NCBI GenBank assembly: GCA_035236585.1
Contig: CP141139.1
Location: forward strand, 17,500,990 to 17,564,989
Reading direction: 5' to 3'
Length of the DNA: 64,000 nt
DNA from: Warburgia ugandensis
Taxonomy: Eukaryota; Streptophyta; Magnoliopsida; Canellales; Canellaceae
Part shown: piece by piece, positions 1-45,740 of the stretch
Layout: the number at the start of each line of letters is the position of its first letter
How positions within the stretch are numbered: the first letter of the stretch is position 1
Position numbers and translations under genes: made by a program
Notes under the pieces: model-generated
Seen by the model: the letters and a program-made list of their open reading frames with translations, nothing else
What the model was told of the DNA's origin: nothing
Database searches by the model: none

Positions 1-1860
1 GGCCACCCACCAGCAAGACAATTCAACTGTTTAGTTGGAGGGTAGGCTGTAAAGTAGCTATAAGCCGACACTCAAACCAGATGTATTTCAAGGTGCTTGA
101 GGAGAAGTAGACTCTATCCTGCAGCATTTATTTATTTTATTTTATTTAGAAGATCTAAGCCGCTTAACGTAAATCAATGCATTTTGGATGATTCTAACCG
201 GTAAAAGATTTACAAAAATTGATGGCCGTGATTTACGACTCGTAAAAACATAGGCTGAAATGTCTAATAGGCATGAAATTTGGTATATGACCCATCTAAG
301 CCGTTCCAACATGACGAATGACATGGATTTATTACAAAAAATTGTCATCACTCGAAGGTGCAGTCCATTTATAATAGATGACTGAAATTATGAGCAAAAT
401 TTTGAAGAAAAAAAGCGGGGGCAAGTATAAGGTTATTTCCCAATCAATATCATCAAGGAAATGGAGAAGATGTCCATTTGGCATGGACCATCTAATAATT
501 AATGTAGTATGATGATGTACTGAATAGAATATGCCTCATCAGATTGTGCTGATAAGTCCCTACCCTTATCTTGATAGATCTTATCCATTTATGTGGGCTG
601 TGGGGAAGGGGAGACTACAAAATAGCCTATAGTAGTCAGTCTCATCTTGCATTTTGCAAGAGGCTATTTTTACACCTTGAACACATAACTTTAAGGTCAT
701 AAGGCGACAACTTAACCATTGTTCCAAGACCCTCTTTCTAGGTATCACATGTTATCACTTTCATGCAGGACCCAAAGTGCCTCAACATAATCATACTAAA
801 TTATCAAAGTGGCATCGTATAATCATTTAAACATGATTGCTCGCTGACTAAATCCACAACCTTCGTAGAATCCCATCCCCAATTTCACTTCAAAATCAAA
901 TCAAATTCCAACGAACTAAACAAAATCTGAAATGACACTCTCCCGACCCAAGTTAGGAATAAAGAGGCGCACCCCACCCCTACCTTTATTTCTCCATTGG
1001 GCACCACCAACGACTGTCCAAAGAACACTCCGCAAACGCGTCCACATCAAGCCAACGCACCCAACCTTGAAACTCGATGTCGTGGAAAGCAATTCCTCTC
1101 GGAAAGGAAAGCAATTCCTCCGCCGAAAGATTGCAATCCACGCAAACGAAGGCTGCAATTCCCCTTTTCATTTCTCAACACTTTCTGCCTCTTACCCAAT
1201 ACAAGTTGCAGGATATAATCCGGTCCTTTGCGGCCTACGCATTTACTAAGTGGGCCCACTTCTCTGTATTTTATGGGCCCTTTCTTCTTTTCCACCACAA
1301 TAGGGCATTAAACAGAGTTATGCTTGGATACTTGCTTTGCTTATGCTAGCACGCGACACCACGGGAACAAACTCGTTCATTGGTCCACGTTTCCATACAC
1401 TATTAGACCCACAAATACGTTGAGGAATGCTTGAATATATTCTCCGCAAAGTGCTATCCGTTAATGGAAAATGACAGGGTTGGACACTACGGTTAATTTT
1501 CTTCTAGATCGGGTCCCACCAGGGGGTCCCATGTCAATAAAAACAGCATCAGCGTGGATTTAAGTGTTAGAACAACTGTCTGGTTGGCCCCCTCTTCGGC
1601 TCCGATTGCGTGCCCAAATCACTCCTTTGTCTGCAACTGGAGCTGTGTGTGTGTGAGAGGGAAAGGGTTTTGTAGCGTAGTTCGAAAACGGTAGCGGAAA
1701 TCGACGGAATGGAGTGAATTTGGTCTCAAGAGCAGGCGTCAGGATTTTAGCAGGAAAAGACGGCACGGCAGATTTAACGGCGTTTGTCTCACGGAGCTCC
1801 ATTGTTCTCTCTCTCGCGCTCACTGTCTGCTGATCGGTTTCTTGCTTTACGAAGAAGAAA
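1..1860. other. Region upstream of the glucanase gene
   Basis: I find no convincing gene here. The short open frames between 916 and 1350 overlap each other on both strands and match no family I know. A degenerate dispersed repeat with wording such as 'gatctaagccg' and 'catctaagccgttcc' occupies roughly 130-360 and resembles the cores of the MITE-like repeats at 24206 and 27303. A reversed SINE lies at 590-732. The last 300 bases before the ATG contain a short TG run and are presumed promoter and 5' UTR, but I see no clear TATA box. Confidence 0.5.
590..732 (-). mobile_element. Au-type SINE, diverged, reversed
   Basis: Read on the minus strand it shows the tRNA-like head (about 731, 'ttggaacaatggttaagttg'), the conserved 'cctcttgcaaaatgcaag' block and the tail near 'ccccttccccac'. 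The same order is seen in the cleaner copies at 28230 and 38915. The 3' end (GGGCTGCCC) is worn. The Au family is known from many flowering plants. Confidence 0.7.
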
Positions 1861-3339
1861 ATGGCGTTCTTTAGATACTATTTTTCTTCTTTGATCTATT
1901 TTCTGCTTCTTTTAGGTATTTTTTTGTTGTTGTTGTTTTTTTTTGTGTGTGTTTTTTCGGAAGAAAAGATTGAATGTTTGCGGCGGATATCTGTGCAGGT
2001 TCTCTGTTTCCGGCGTACTCCGCTCCTATCGGAATAAACTACGGCCAGATAGCGGACAATCTTCCGTCGCCGGAAAATGTGGTTCCGCTGCTGAAATCGA
2101 TCGGAGTCAGCAAGGTAAAACTCTATGATGCGGATTCTCGCGTTCTCAAAGCATTTGCTAACACCGGCGTGGAGTTCATCGTCGCTTTGGCGAATGAATG
2201 CATCGCGAAGATGAGAGATCAGGCGAAGGCAGTGGCTTGGGTGAAGGCGAATGTGCAGTGCTACTTGCCGGCGACGAAAATCACCTCCATCACCGTCGGT
2301 AATGAGGTCCTAACGGGGAATGACACAACTTTGATCGAAAAGCTCCTTCCGGCTATGCAAAACGTGCAAGCCGCACTTGTAACCCTAGGATTAGACAAAC
2401 AGGTGAGCATCACGACGGCGCACTCCCTCGCGATTCTTCAAACCTCATATCCGCCGTCGGCAGGCGCTTTCAAGCCAGATCTGACGGAGTACATCAGGCC
2501 GATCTTGAACTTCCTCTCAAAAACTGGATCGCCTTTCCTCATCAATGCCTATCCTTACTTCGCATACAAGGCGAATCCGAAGCAAGTTTCTCTTGATTTT
2601 GTGCTCTTCCAGTCGAATCAACCGGTTGTAGATCCGGCGACGAATCTCCGGTACGATAACATGCTTTTCGCGCAGATCGATGCCGTTTATTCGGCTCTCA
2701 AAGCGGTCGGATACAGCAAACTTCCAGTACAGATCTCGGAAACCGGATGGCCGTCGAAGGGAGACCCAGATGAGCCCGGAGCGACGCCGGAAAACGCGAA
2801 GAAGTACAATGGGAATGTGATGAAGCTTGCTTCCCAGAAGAAAGGGACTCCAATGATGCCCAGTTCTGATCTGAATCTGTACATTTTTGCTCTGTTCAAC
2901 GAGAATCTGAAACCTGGGCCGACGTCGGAGAGAAATTACGGGCTGTTTAAGGCGGACGGAACTCCGGCGTATCAACTCAATTTGGTTTCCGCTAGTGGCA
3001 GCACCAGCAATAGTAGTAGTGACGGAGACAATCGGAATGGAAGTGGAATTGCCTTTACTCCGTCACCAGATAATACAACTCCCGGAATTTTCTCCATTTC
3101 CTCCGCAAAGGTACCGTAAGATGCACGATGAGGGTGACACTACTAGTTTCTCAGGGTGTGGATTCAACCCATGGCTTAATTGGGAAAATCCAACCTTAGA
3201 TATCTTTACTCATTAAGATCTGTGGTCCAGATTTTTCATTTGCTTATTCGTTGTTTCCCAGGAGTTGCGATTTGGGAGTGTTCTGGCGTACTTGCAAGGA
3301 GCCATTTTTGCGTGCATGAGTTTGTTCTTGCTGTGGTAG
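1861..3339 (+). CDS. GPI-anchored glucan endo-1,3-beta-glucosidase (GH17), three exons
   Basis: Exons 1861-1915, 1999-3110 and 3262-3339 join in frame to 414 residues; both introns are short (83 and 151 bp) with GT/AG borders. Residues 1-27 are a signal peptide, cut near AYSA before PIGINYG, the usual mature start of plant GH17 enzymes. The acid/base glutamate is in TVGNEV (about E121) and the nucleophile in ISETGWPS (about E266). After the catalytic domain (to about 345) comes a Ser/Asn/Gly-rich linker and, from exon 3, a hydrophobic tail ending MSLFLLW, as expected of a GPI signal. Such enzymes hydrolyse callose at the cell surface or plasmodesmata. The sequence resembles the At2g27500/At1g32860 group, but I cannot name the exact orthologue. 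If intron 2 is retained, translation ends three codons later without the anchor. Confidence 0.92.
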
Positions 3340-4904
3340 CAGCTTCCCAGACGAGATGTTCAATGGAGAGAGCAGAAAATCTGGAGTTAGGAAAAGGTTA
3401 AGTAAAAGACGCACAGATTTTGGTTGTTCATATATACAGGCCCTTCTTAGTTGGGCCACCCCTTTTCTCTCTCTAACTATACCTGTCTCTCTCGTGGGTA
3501 AGAAAAAGGGTGTATATATCAGCGCCCAGATTCTTTTTCTTCTTTTTGACGTATATTTTGCAGTGATTTGTGGAAAGAGAATGGGTGGGAACTGGGGAAG
3601 TACCAAACCAGGTGGCAGGTACGACCGGGGTGGGGGAATGCTCGAAGTGAGAACCAAAAACAATTGATCTTAGCCGTCAATATCACAGTATCCAACGACC
3701 ACCGACACTTGTATTCCTGACTTACTGGTGGGGGGTCTTGTGTAGGACTAAGCGTGCTCCAGCATTCCGCCCGGAGATGCTAAACTGCATTGGGCCCACA
3801 TGATTGGTTAGATGAACCGCTCGATCTTGTGGACCACTTCTAGATGAAGAGTCCACTCTTCTTTTGATAATAGCACCCCTCCTCTCATTTGGTACTTCCC
3901 AATAAGAGTCTACATTGAAAATTATTCGCTTTATCAATCGAAAAAGAGGGTGCGGCTGTCTTTTTAAAATTTATTTTGGATGGTAGGATTTCAATCACAT
4001 CCCATTCTTATTCTACTTGTTTGCTTATTATATGGCTTTTCTTTTGCAGGGCTCCGAGCAGAGATTTGTGTGGTTAGCGAGGGATATTGAATTAGAAACA
4101 ATGACCCCATTTTAGATGATGTACTCAATTTAATAATAAATTTTTAGTTATTTTCGTCCATTTAATTATTGATATTCCCGTAGATGTCCCTTGTTGATAT
4201 TGACTTGTATGCTTAGAGACATTAATAAAATCAACCGCCCTAGAGTGGTCTGGGTCCTATTTGCCTCTTTGAATGAATATTGTGGTCGTTTTGAATTTCG
4301 AACATTTTGTTTTGTTACATTACGAGGATACTGTCGTTGTCTATTTATATTTTGGGTGGGCATAAAACATATACAAAGCAGAGTTTTACGCCGAAGTACG
4401 CCAAAACATAAATACATTACAACTCCCTCGCTTGATTACAGAACAGACTGCTAAAGAGAGCAACAGCTCTGGGCATTGAACATTTAAAGAGACAACTGTG
4501 CAGCACATAAACAAACCATTCTGAATCTTACTTACTCTTTGTACTTCTACCTGCCTATGGAATTCCATTCTTCTTGGTTAATTTCCATTGATCATTTGAC
4601 CGACTCTTTATTCATGCGGAATATGAGAGAATTGACCACCGATTTGACCCAACTCCCATGTGAAGGCAAACAACTATGGACGTGAATGGATTCCTTCTGC
4701 TACCTTTTTGTTAGAGGAATACAACATTCAATCAAATGGCATCCACAGCTTCCAAACAGCGTTATCCTCCCCGACAAGAGCTGCACATGGGCAGCATACT
4801 GAGAAAGCATATCTTTTCCTTGTTATTTTTGTGCAACCAAGCGCACCCTACTGAAGCATTCTTATAACAACTCTGATTTGCTACACGAGAACGCAGCCTG
4901 GTTA
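3340..4904. other. Intergenic region downstream of the glucanase
   Basis: This holds the 3' UTR of the glucanase and unassigned DNA. Open frames of up to 139 codons between 3244 and 3667 run opposite each other and carry no recognisable domain. I see no RNA gene and no clear transposon ends. Confidence 0.4.
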
Positions 4905-5385
4905 GCAAATGCGTGGGGATGACAACCTCCGAGGGCCTCTTTTAGGAAGGATGGTTCGGTCGAATTGGATAGACCCAATTATGGTTTTAGCCGAGTCTAA
5001 AAATATACTCCGGACGAAATATCTCATAAAAGAAATAAAAAATGAAATAACAAACACGAAAAATAATTTAGGTGTTATTATTAAGGGTGATTCGGCCAAT
5101 ACCATAACCTGGTTACAGAAAAACTGAGGGCCATGGCAGCTACGGGATAAATTGGATGAGATTCCCTCCATCCTCTATCAGACAACCCGTTCTCTCTCAT
5201 GTTAGGAGGGAAGATAACGGTAGGCTGATAAGTTTGGCTAAGATGGGGGTGACTCTTACCTGTCTTTCTGTGTCTGCTACCTGTTTTGGGGCGATGTGTT
5301 TTTGGTAATGTCTCTTGCTTTTGTGATGCTTGGTCCCTGATATGAGGGACTAGGGAATATAAGATTGCCTCAATCTAATACCTTC
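4905..5385 (+). mobile_element. 3' end of an L1-clade LINE (RNase H remnant)
   Basis: The frame beginning about 4909 includes 'GVIIKGDSANTITWLQKN', then a stop, then 'GPWQLRDKLDEIPSIL'. This matches the E/D-containing part of the RNase H domain at the C terminus of plant L1-type LINEs. It is followed by 'SLAKMGVTLTCLSVSATCF', a typical end. A 3' UTR-like stretch runs to about 5385. It is broken by stops and frameshifts and lacks the endonuclease and reverse transcriptase, so it is a 5'-truncated copy. Confidence 0.65.
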
Positions 5386-5759
5386 TCAAAAAATGAATAA
5401 TTAAGGCCTCTATTGGTATGCAATGGAATAAAGAAAAAGAGACTACCCACTACTTAATAGCTTAACAGTTACGTCTAATAGCCCTGCTGCCATTTCAAAA
5501 TTTCGATTACCCAGAGAAGAAATATTAAGAAGACAATTCCCCATTACCTTCCCCATTCACTTCCCCCAATATTCCAGGCCAATGCCCCCATTCCCCAACT
5601 TATGGATGACCAGAGGAAGGCAAAAGATCGCTCAACACTCCATCTGGCTGCTAGGCATCTGCAACTGTGTAAAAAAATGAAAGCACTACTTCACCAGTGC
5701 ATACACTGAAGCTTCGTGCACCGGGCTGCCCTTTTTCATTTGAATCTTCACTGGTGCAT
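5386..5759. other. 3' flank of the UBP5-like gene
   Basis: This should hold the 3' UTR and poly(A) region of the minus-strand protease gene. Apart from the SINE tail at 5709-5742 I see no other element. Confidence 0.4.
5709..5742 (+). mobile_element. SINE 3'-end fragment in the UBP5 3' flank
   Basis: The string 'agcttcgtgcaccgggctgc' and the following 'cctttttcattt' are identical in wording to the 3' end of the Au-type SINEs elsewhere in the window (compare 39069-39093). Only this tail remains. It lies about 20 bp beyond the stop codon of the protease gene, on the opposite strand. Confidence 0.7.
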
Positions 5760-39811
<34,052 letters not shown>

Positions 39812-40455
39812 TCTGGATAGAACAATATCAAATCCTTCCCCTCTACCACCAGAGAATTCGAATAATCATTAATCAGAGGCCGAATCTAACTACGAAAATT
39901 AAGAATAGTAGGAAATTCACCAAAAAGTGATCTACACCGACCAAAAAGAAAGAAAAAGGATCAACAATTGTAGAGATCGAGAGAGAAAAAGAAATCCAGA
40001 TTGCAGCTGTTAAAGAGGAGGAGGAAGAAGGGGAGGTTTGGTCGAATTGTGCAGGAAGGAAAGAAAGAGCAGGGGAAGACGAGGAGAGAGAGATGTACGA
40101 TTTCTTCCCTTCTCTCTCTTTCTCTGCCTTTTCAACACTCTGCGAAAATACGAGAAACTACGCTACATCTGGCAAGGCGCTACAACCAATTAATGCAGTT
40201 GGGGAAAGTTACGGACCATCTGGATCTAGCCGTACAATATTTTTCCTTGGAGATAATCTGAGCCGTCGATTTTGCAACGGTGTGGATTCGACCAAGTGGA
40301 ACCCCCAACACAATTGGCCAAGAAAGTTTACTGTTCAGGTAAAAGCCATTGTCAGTTTAGCCCGGCTAAATCTACTCAAGTTTTGGGACCCACTATGTAA
40401 ATGGTAACCATCATGATCTAACCCAACAACCGACTTTGGGGTTCATGCACTGACA
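39812..40455 (-). promoter_or_regulatory. Presumed 5' UTR and promoter of the UBP5-like gene
   Basis: This region lies directly before the UBP5 ATG (39811, minus strand). It includes a purine-rich tract near 39960-40095, which is pyrimidine-rich on the transcribed-sense strand, as often found in plant 5' leaders. No TATA box is evident. The plus-strand frames at 40001-40407 are the reverse of this tract and match nothing. Confidence 0.35.
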
Positions 40456-40931
40456 CGTATCTGTAATCCAAGCCGTTGATCTTGTAAACCATCAAAAAGT
40501 CATATGAAAAATCAAAAGAGCTATGTCAACTGTCAAGGTGAAACCAATAAATAATAATTATTTTTTAATGATGGTTATATTAGTCCGAGGAGAGCAGAAA
40601 TGCAGACAGCAAAAACGCAAATTAATCCAACACAACATTTAACTAATAAAAAAGGCAGCCCCATAGCCCCAGTCTATGGGGCTGCCGCGTATCTGTAATC
40701 CAAGCCGTTGATCTTGTAAACCATCAAAAAGTCATATGAAAAATCAAAAGAGCTATGTCAACTGTCAAGGTGAAACCAATAAATAATAATTATTTTTTAA
40801 TGATGGTTATATTAGTCCGAGGAGAGCAGAAATGCAGACAGCAAAAACGCAAATTAATCCAACACAACATTTAACTAATAAAAAAGGCAGCCCCATAGGC
40901 AGCCCCATAGCCCCAGTCTATGGGGCTGCCG
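40456..40931. repeat. 232-bp tandem duplication ending in a perfect hairpin
   Basis: Copy 1 is 40456-40687 and copy 2 is 40688-40931. They appear almost identical except that copy 2 has 12 extra bases, a second 'ggcagccccata'. Each unit ends with the inverted repeat GGCAGCCCCATAG / CTATGGGGCTGCC around a 7-base loop. The hairpin arm resembles the reversed end of the neighbouring SINE. The near identity indicates a recent event. Confidence 0.93.
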
Positions 40932-41040
40932 TGTTTGTGGGGTTGAAGAGACACAACAAAACGGTCAATATTCAGTTTTACCTTGCATTTTCTAAAAAGT
41001 TATGTCAAGGCTTTGAATCGGTGACCGGAAAGTCAGACGA
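40857..41040 (-). mobile_element. Diverged Au-type SINE adjoining the duplication
   Basis: The minus strand keeps the middle ('aaaatgcaaggtaaaactg', near 40975-40993) and the B-box side ('ggtcaccgattcaaagcc', about 41010-41028). The end GGGGCTGCC is at 40922-40930, merged with the hairpin of the tandem duplication. The sequence between is rearranged. Confidence 0.55.
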
Positions 41041-41183
41041 CAATAATTTAACCCAAAATCTTCTTCAGGAATACGCACCAAATTCCTCAACCAGGATCAA
41101 CATGAAAGTCCTCCGCACTTTGGCTTTGTTTCTAGATGAACAGGATTTGTATTGTCATTGGACATCAAAACTACCGGATTCGA

Positions 41184-41848
41184 GAACGTTGTAAATCTGA
41201 ATTCGTCCAAATTATGTTCCTTCTTTTGCTAATGCGTCTGCGTCACTATTGGCTTCTCTCAGTACGTGTTTGAAGGTGATATTCTTATTAGCAGTCCACT
41301 CCTGGATTTGGATGAATTTGAGGAATCTCCTTCCACCATTAAGGGGTTGAACATAATAGGAACTCCTTGCCTTCAGCCCAAAAAGGCCACAGCCAGCCCG
41401 GCATCAGTAGTCTTTTCTGGCCAAGGAACCAGCCAACTCAAAAAAAAAAAATTGACCCAAGTGATCTCTCATGACAGCCCCATATCCTGCAGGTCCAGGT
41501 TCCACAAAGATGACCCATCAAAATTTAATTTGAAGCCATATGATTGAGGAGCCCAATGTAACACAAAAGTTGTTTGAGATCTGTGAAAAGAGGAGAGAAT
41601 GTTTCGATTTCTAAGAATTTGATAGTGAGTAATTTGGACAGAAGTTGTTGGCTTTCAGCCACCACTGTCTGAATTTTTTATGGAACCACAGTGATTTTGC
41701 AGATTTTTCAAGAAAGTCAAAATACCTCCCCTCTCTCCATAACAACCATAATACCAAGGGGAAGTAGCTTTCCACATCAACTTCTTATGCTTACGCCCTA
41801 AAATGGAAGACCACTATAAGAAAAGATCCATAATACTGATAGATAAGA
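41184..41848 (-). mobile_element. L1-clade LINE remnant, RNase H part
   Basis: On the minus strand 41540-41500 reads LNFDGSSLWN and 41330-41210 reads KFIQIQEWTANKNITFKHV, LREANSDADALAKEGT. These are the start and the D-containing end of the RNase H domain of plant L1 LINEs. Stops and frameshifts interrupt it. The upstream part of the same LINE, its zinc-knuckle region, resumes at 52106 on the far side of the 10-kb insert. Confidence 0.72.
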
Positions 41849-42155
41849 CTAGGGGTGGCAATTCGGGTTGGTGGGTCGTGTTTATGGTGACATGAACACG
41901 ACACGAATAGAGTTACGGGTCGACACGAATACGACACGCTTAATAGTCGTGTCAAAAACCTATGACTCGTACATGACCCGGTTTTTAAAAAAATGACAGG
42001 ACACGACCTTTGTAACACAATTAATTGACTAAGTCGTGTTGGATACACGACACGACATGAAATGACTTGATTTCCCTATTACAACTTGGTAAAAAAAACT
42101 GCTCTCCCAAGTGAATAGAGCCGCTGCCAAACCTAAAACAATCACAATAAACTAA

Positions 42156-42366
42156 CATATAGGACGGTTATTTCACAACTGTTCTATAAAACTCGTAACA
42201 TATAGGACGGTTGTAACATGATGGTCCTATATGTTACTTTTTATAGTACGGTTATTTCATAACCGTCCTATATATTATGTTTTATAGGACGGTTATTTTA
42301 GAACCGTCCTATATGTTACGGGTTTTATAGAACGGTTGTGAAATAGCCGTCCTATATGTTACGGTT
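42156..42366. repeat. GGACGGTT inverted-motif array 1 (left subterminal)
   Basis: Units of 'tataggacggtt' face 'aaccgtcctata' after spacers of about 10-30 bp, with variants such as 'tagaacggtt' and 'tagtacggtt'. About four such facing pairs occur here, some 300-520 bp inside the left end of the element. Confidence 0.9.
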
Positions 42367-42845
42367 TATTCTGACTGAACTGTATCTTTGATCACCTGAA
42401 GCAATGACAAGGAGGTTCTGGAGCAGAAAATCAAAATTCAATAGCATAGGTCTTTCAGTTATGAGCAACTAAACTTTCAACCCAACCCCCACATAAATTG
42501 TTAGGATGGAATTCATTTCTCCAACTCCTTTCATGCTCATTGTCATTGGTCATTGCTATATCCACTAATCCATTCCACACGACAAGTACATAGACAACCA
42601 AATTACCAATAACGTTCCTATAAGTTGATGCCTTTATTTAGAAGCAACACAGTTCTTTACAGTTTACACCACTCACTGACTCACATCACAAGTTCACATG
42701 ATATGTAAAAGAGACTGAAATGAATCAAATAACCACAATAGTAGTAAATAATAGGGATTAAGTAGCACATGAGGGAAATATACTTCCATCAACGTATTAT
42801 GTATCAAACACAACAAATTAAAATAAGTCATGAAAATTATACAAA

Positions 42846-45243
42846 TTAATCAAAATGAATTGATCCAGAGTCTTCAGTTGGTTGAAGTGATCCTGCAGTG
42901 CTACTTATGCTTACAATGTCCTCAGCAAGCTCATCCATGCAACTGTAATGGTAGAGTCTACAATCATATAGAATAAACACGCATTAGTCATTACTAAGCT
43001 CATATAAAATATAATGTAAATATAGAATTATAAACTATTACCTTTCAATCCATAGCCAATCTCTTACACAAATCAATGCTTGCATGGTATCTGGCTTTAA
43101 AGTAGATCTATATTGGTCAAGAACTCGACCACCAACACTAAAAGCAGACTCCAATGCAACTATAGACATAGGAATGCTCAAGACATCACGAGCCATGGCA
43201 GCAAGTTCAAGATACCTAAAATCAACATTTGAATCAAATATAAATGTAAATAAGATTATAGAAAATAGTGTTTATATGAGATTATTAGTCAAACAACTTG
43301 TATTGATTGCCTTTCTAGAATGCAATAATGTTTAGCTTTGACTTTTGCAATCTTGGTTCATCCAAATAAAGCTCCAATTATGATTTTTGCATAGCCAAAG
43401 TACCTCCTTCACCTTCAAATGAATCAAATTCCTAATACAAATGCAATTATATTATTCAACATACTAAAAGACAATTCATAGCATATTTTAATATGCTAAG
43501 TAGTAAGCGACATATAATGAAAGATACAATTATAAATAAAATCACCTTCATGACATCTAAAACCTCTTGATTATATGACATATTCTATCTATCATCAGCA
43601 ACTGCACCTCTAGCCACTGAGGAAGATGAGGAGGAAGGAATAGGATAAATCTTAACCATATATTTATTGAAGAGAGAGAATAACTTTTCCCGAACTTGAG
43701 CAAACTCCAAGCAGCCATTACCAAACAATTTCTTGTACGAGAATTCCACAAAGGAGAGCTTATACTGAGAATCCAACACACATGCAATTGCCAAAATGGT
43801 GTTGAATTCAGACTAGTACTTTGAAAACTTGGCAAACATTTGGGTGGACACACGCTTCATATAGTCATCATCACTTCTCATGTATTGTGTTAAACTCAAA
43901 TAAATTACAAATGCTGCACGAAAGTAGAGATTTGCAGTGGGATACTTGGATCCAGAGAACATGCAAGTGGTATCATAAAAAACTGCCAAAAACTTCAAAA
44001 GTTTTGTAGCCTTTTTCCAGTCATTGAAAGAAGAACAATGCTTATAATTTGAGTCACTTAGTTCTAAGTAACGAAATGCATGTTGGTAACAAAGAGCACT
44101 TTCAAGCATTAAATACGTTGAATTCCATCTTGTAGGACAATCTTGTCTTAAGCCCTTTTTTGTCTCAATTGACATGTGATTCACACACTCTAAAAAAATT
44201 TGTTTTCTACTTTGTGATGCTTTGACATACTTGATACTCTCTCTATTTTTTTGAATAGCATCATCAATTTCTTTCAAACCATCTTGCACAATAAAATTCA
44301 AAACATGACAACAACAACGTAAATGAAGGAACTCTCCACCACAAACAAGAGTGTTCCTGATGTTTAATTGATGCCTTAACAGCTCGACAGAAGAATCATT
44401 AGCATAAGCATTGTCTAAAATGATTGAAAAAATCTTTTTCTCAATCCCCCATTCTACCAATAATGAGTATACCTTTTCTACTGATGATATTCCATTATGT
44501 GGAGGTGGTAGGAAACAAAAATTTAATATCCACTTTTATAAAACCCACTGACCATCTAGAAAATGTGCTGTGAGACTTATATAACCATCAATAATACAAG
44601 AAGTCCACAAATCCAATGTCAAACTTATCCTACTAGGTGCCAACTCTAACATCTCTTTTATCTTTCCTTTTTCTCTTTTATACATTCTCAAAACATCTGC
44701 TTTTACTGTATTTCTACTAATCAAGTGCAAATCTGCACACAAATATTTTAGTAGAGTTCTAATTCCATCATACTCAATAAATTGGAAAGGCAAATCATGC
44801 ATAACAACTGCAGCTGCTACTAAGTCACGATAAACTTTAGGATCAAACTTATTATCTGAAGCTGCACTTAGTAACATACTCCCCTGATTTTGAGATAAAA
44901 GCAACTGGCCTATATCACGAGAAGAGCTCCATTGACAAGTCTTTATATGACGTTTTAATTTACCAGTACCAAATTTGCTATCGCAAATATATATTGTAGA
45001 GCACTTCTTGCATTTACACATTTGCCTTCCATCTACTAATAGAGGAAGGTGTTCAAAAAAATTCCAAACTGGAGACATTAGTTTCCTATGCTTGTTACCT
45101 CTATTGGATTTTGAAACTAACTCCACGTTATCCAAATCAGCAAGCTCATCATCATCGTTGTTGTGGTGTAGCATATTCAAGTTATCAGAAACATAAGTGC
45201 TCCTGCTCCCAACTTCAACTTGTGCCTCTATTGCAAAATGCAA
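42846..45243 (-). pseudogene. hAT transposase with BED finger (RICESLEEPER-like), inactivated
   Basis: Exons 45243-43546, 43431-43298, 43215-43042 and 42942-42846 join in one frame to about 700 codons with GT/AG borders. A BED zinc finger (CKCKKCSTIYICDSKFG then LKRHIKTC) lies near residues 55-102. The RNase H-like core contains LTLDLWTS and LDNAYANDSSVELL. The C-terminal hATC dimerisation domain contains LSIPMSIVALESAFSVGG and DQYRSTLKPDTMQALICVRD. In-frame stops interrupt it near 44536, 43815, 43585, 43375 and 43317, two of them TAG where relatives have Trp. The gene points toward the left end of its element. Confidence 0.88.
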
Positions 45244-45558
45244 ATGACAAAAAATATTAGTTCACACTGACAGTAAACTAAACACTTCACCAACAATTAC
45301 TAATAAGGGAAGGGAGTGAGACTTGAGAGTGAGGAATGAAAAGAGTCAGACTCATAATTTCATAAAGAAATAACAAAAAACAAACACGAGTCCATGACAT
45401 ACATGTGGTGCTGTAGTAAGGGTGTTGCTACTCATCGTGTTAGAAGGGTTGAAGTTTGAACTTGAAGAAGATATCTAGATTGTGGTCCTCTAGGAAGGAA
45501 AATATGAAACAGATGTAAAATTGTAAATTATAAAAGCAGCTTCAAGCTTGGGTTGGTT

Positions 45559-45740
45559 ATGTATTAACGGTCCTATATTTATAAAATATAGTACGGTTAT
45601 GTATTAACCGTCCTATATCTTTAAAATATAGAATGGTTATGTGTTAACTGTCCTATATTTAGACAATATAGAACGGTTACTTACTAACCGTCCTATTTTT
45701 ACGTAAAAATATAGGACGGTTACGGACTAACTGTCTTATT
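45559..45740. repeat. GGACGGTT inverted-motif array 2 (between the two transposon genes)
   Basis: Facing units 'atagtacggttatgtattaa' / 'ccgtcctatat', 'atagaacggttac' and 'aaaatataggacggttacgg' form three to four pairs. The array lies 300 bp upstream of the hAT transposase start and about 1.2 kb before the rightward gene, so it could act in their control as well as in transposition. Confidence 0.88.

Noticed and set aside
2517..2975. 152-codon minus-strand open frame
   Set aside because: Antisense shadow of the GH17 catalytic domain.
41812..41825. CACTATAAGAAAAG, which looks like the start of a CACTA transposon
   Set aside because: It lies outside the 8-bp duplication of the hAT-like element and reads as part of the L1 LINE that continues at 52106. 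No matching inverted end was found.
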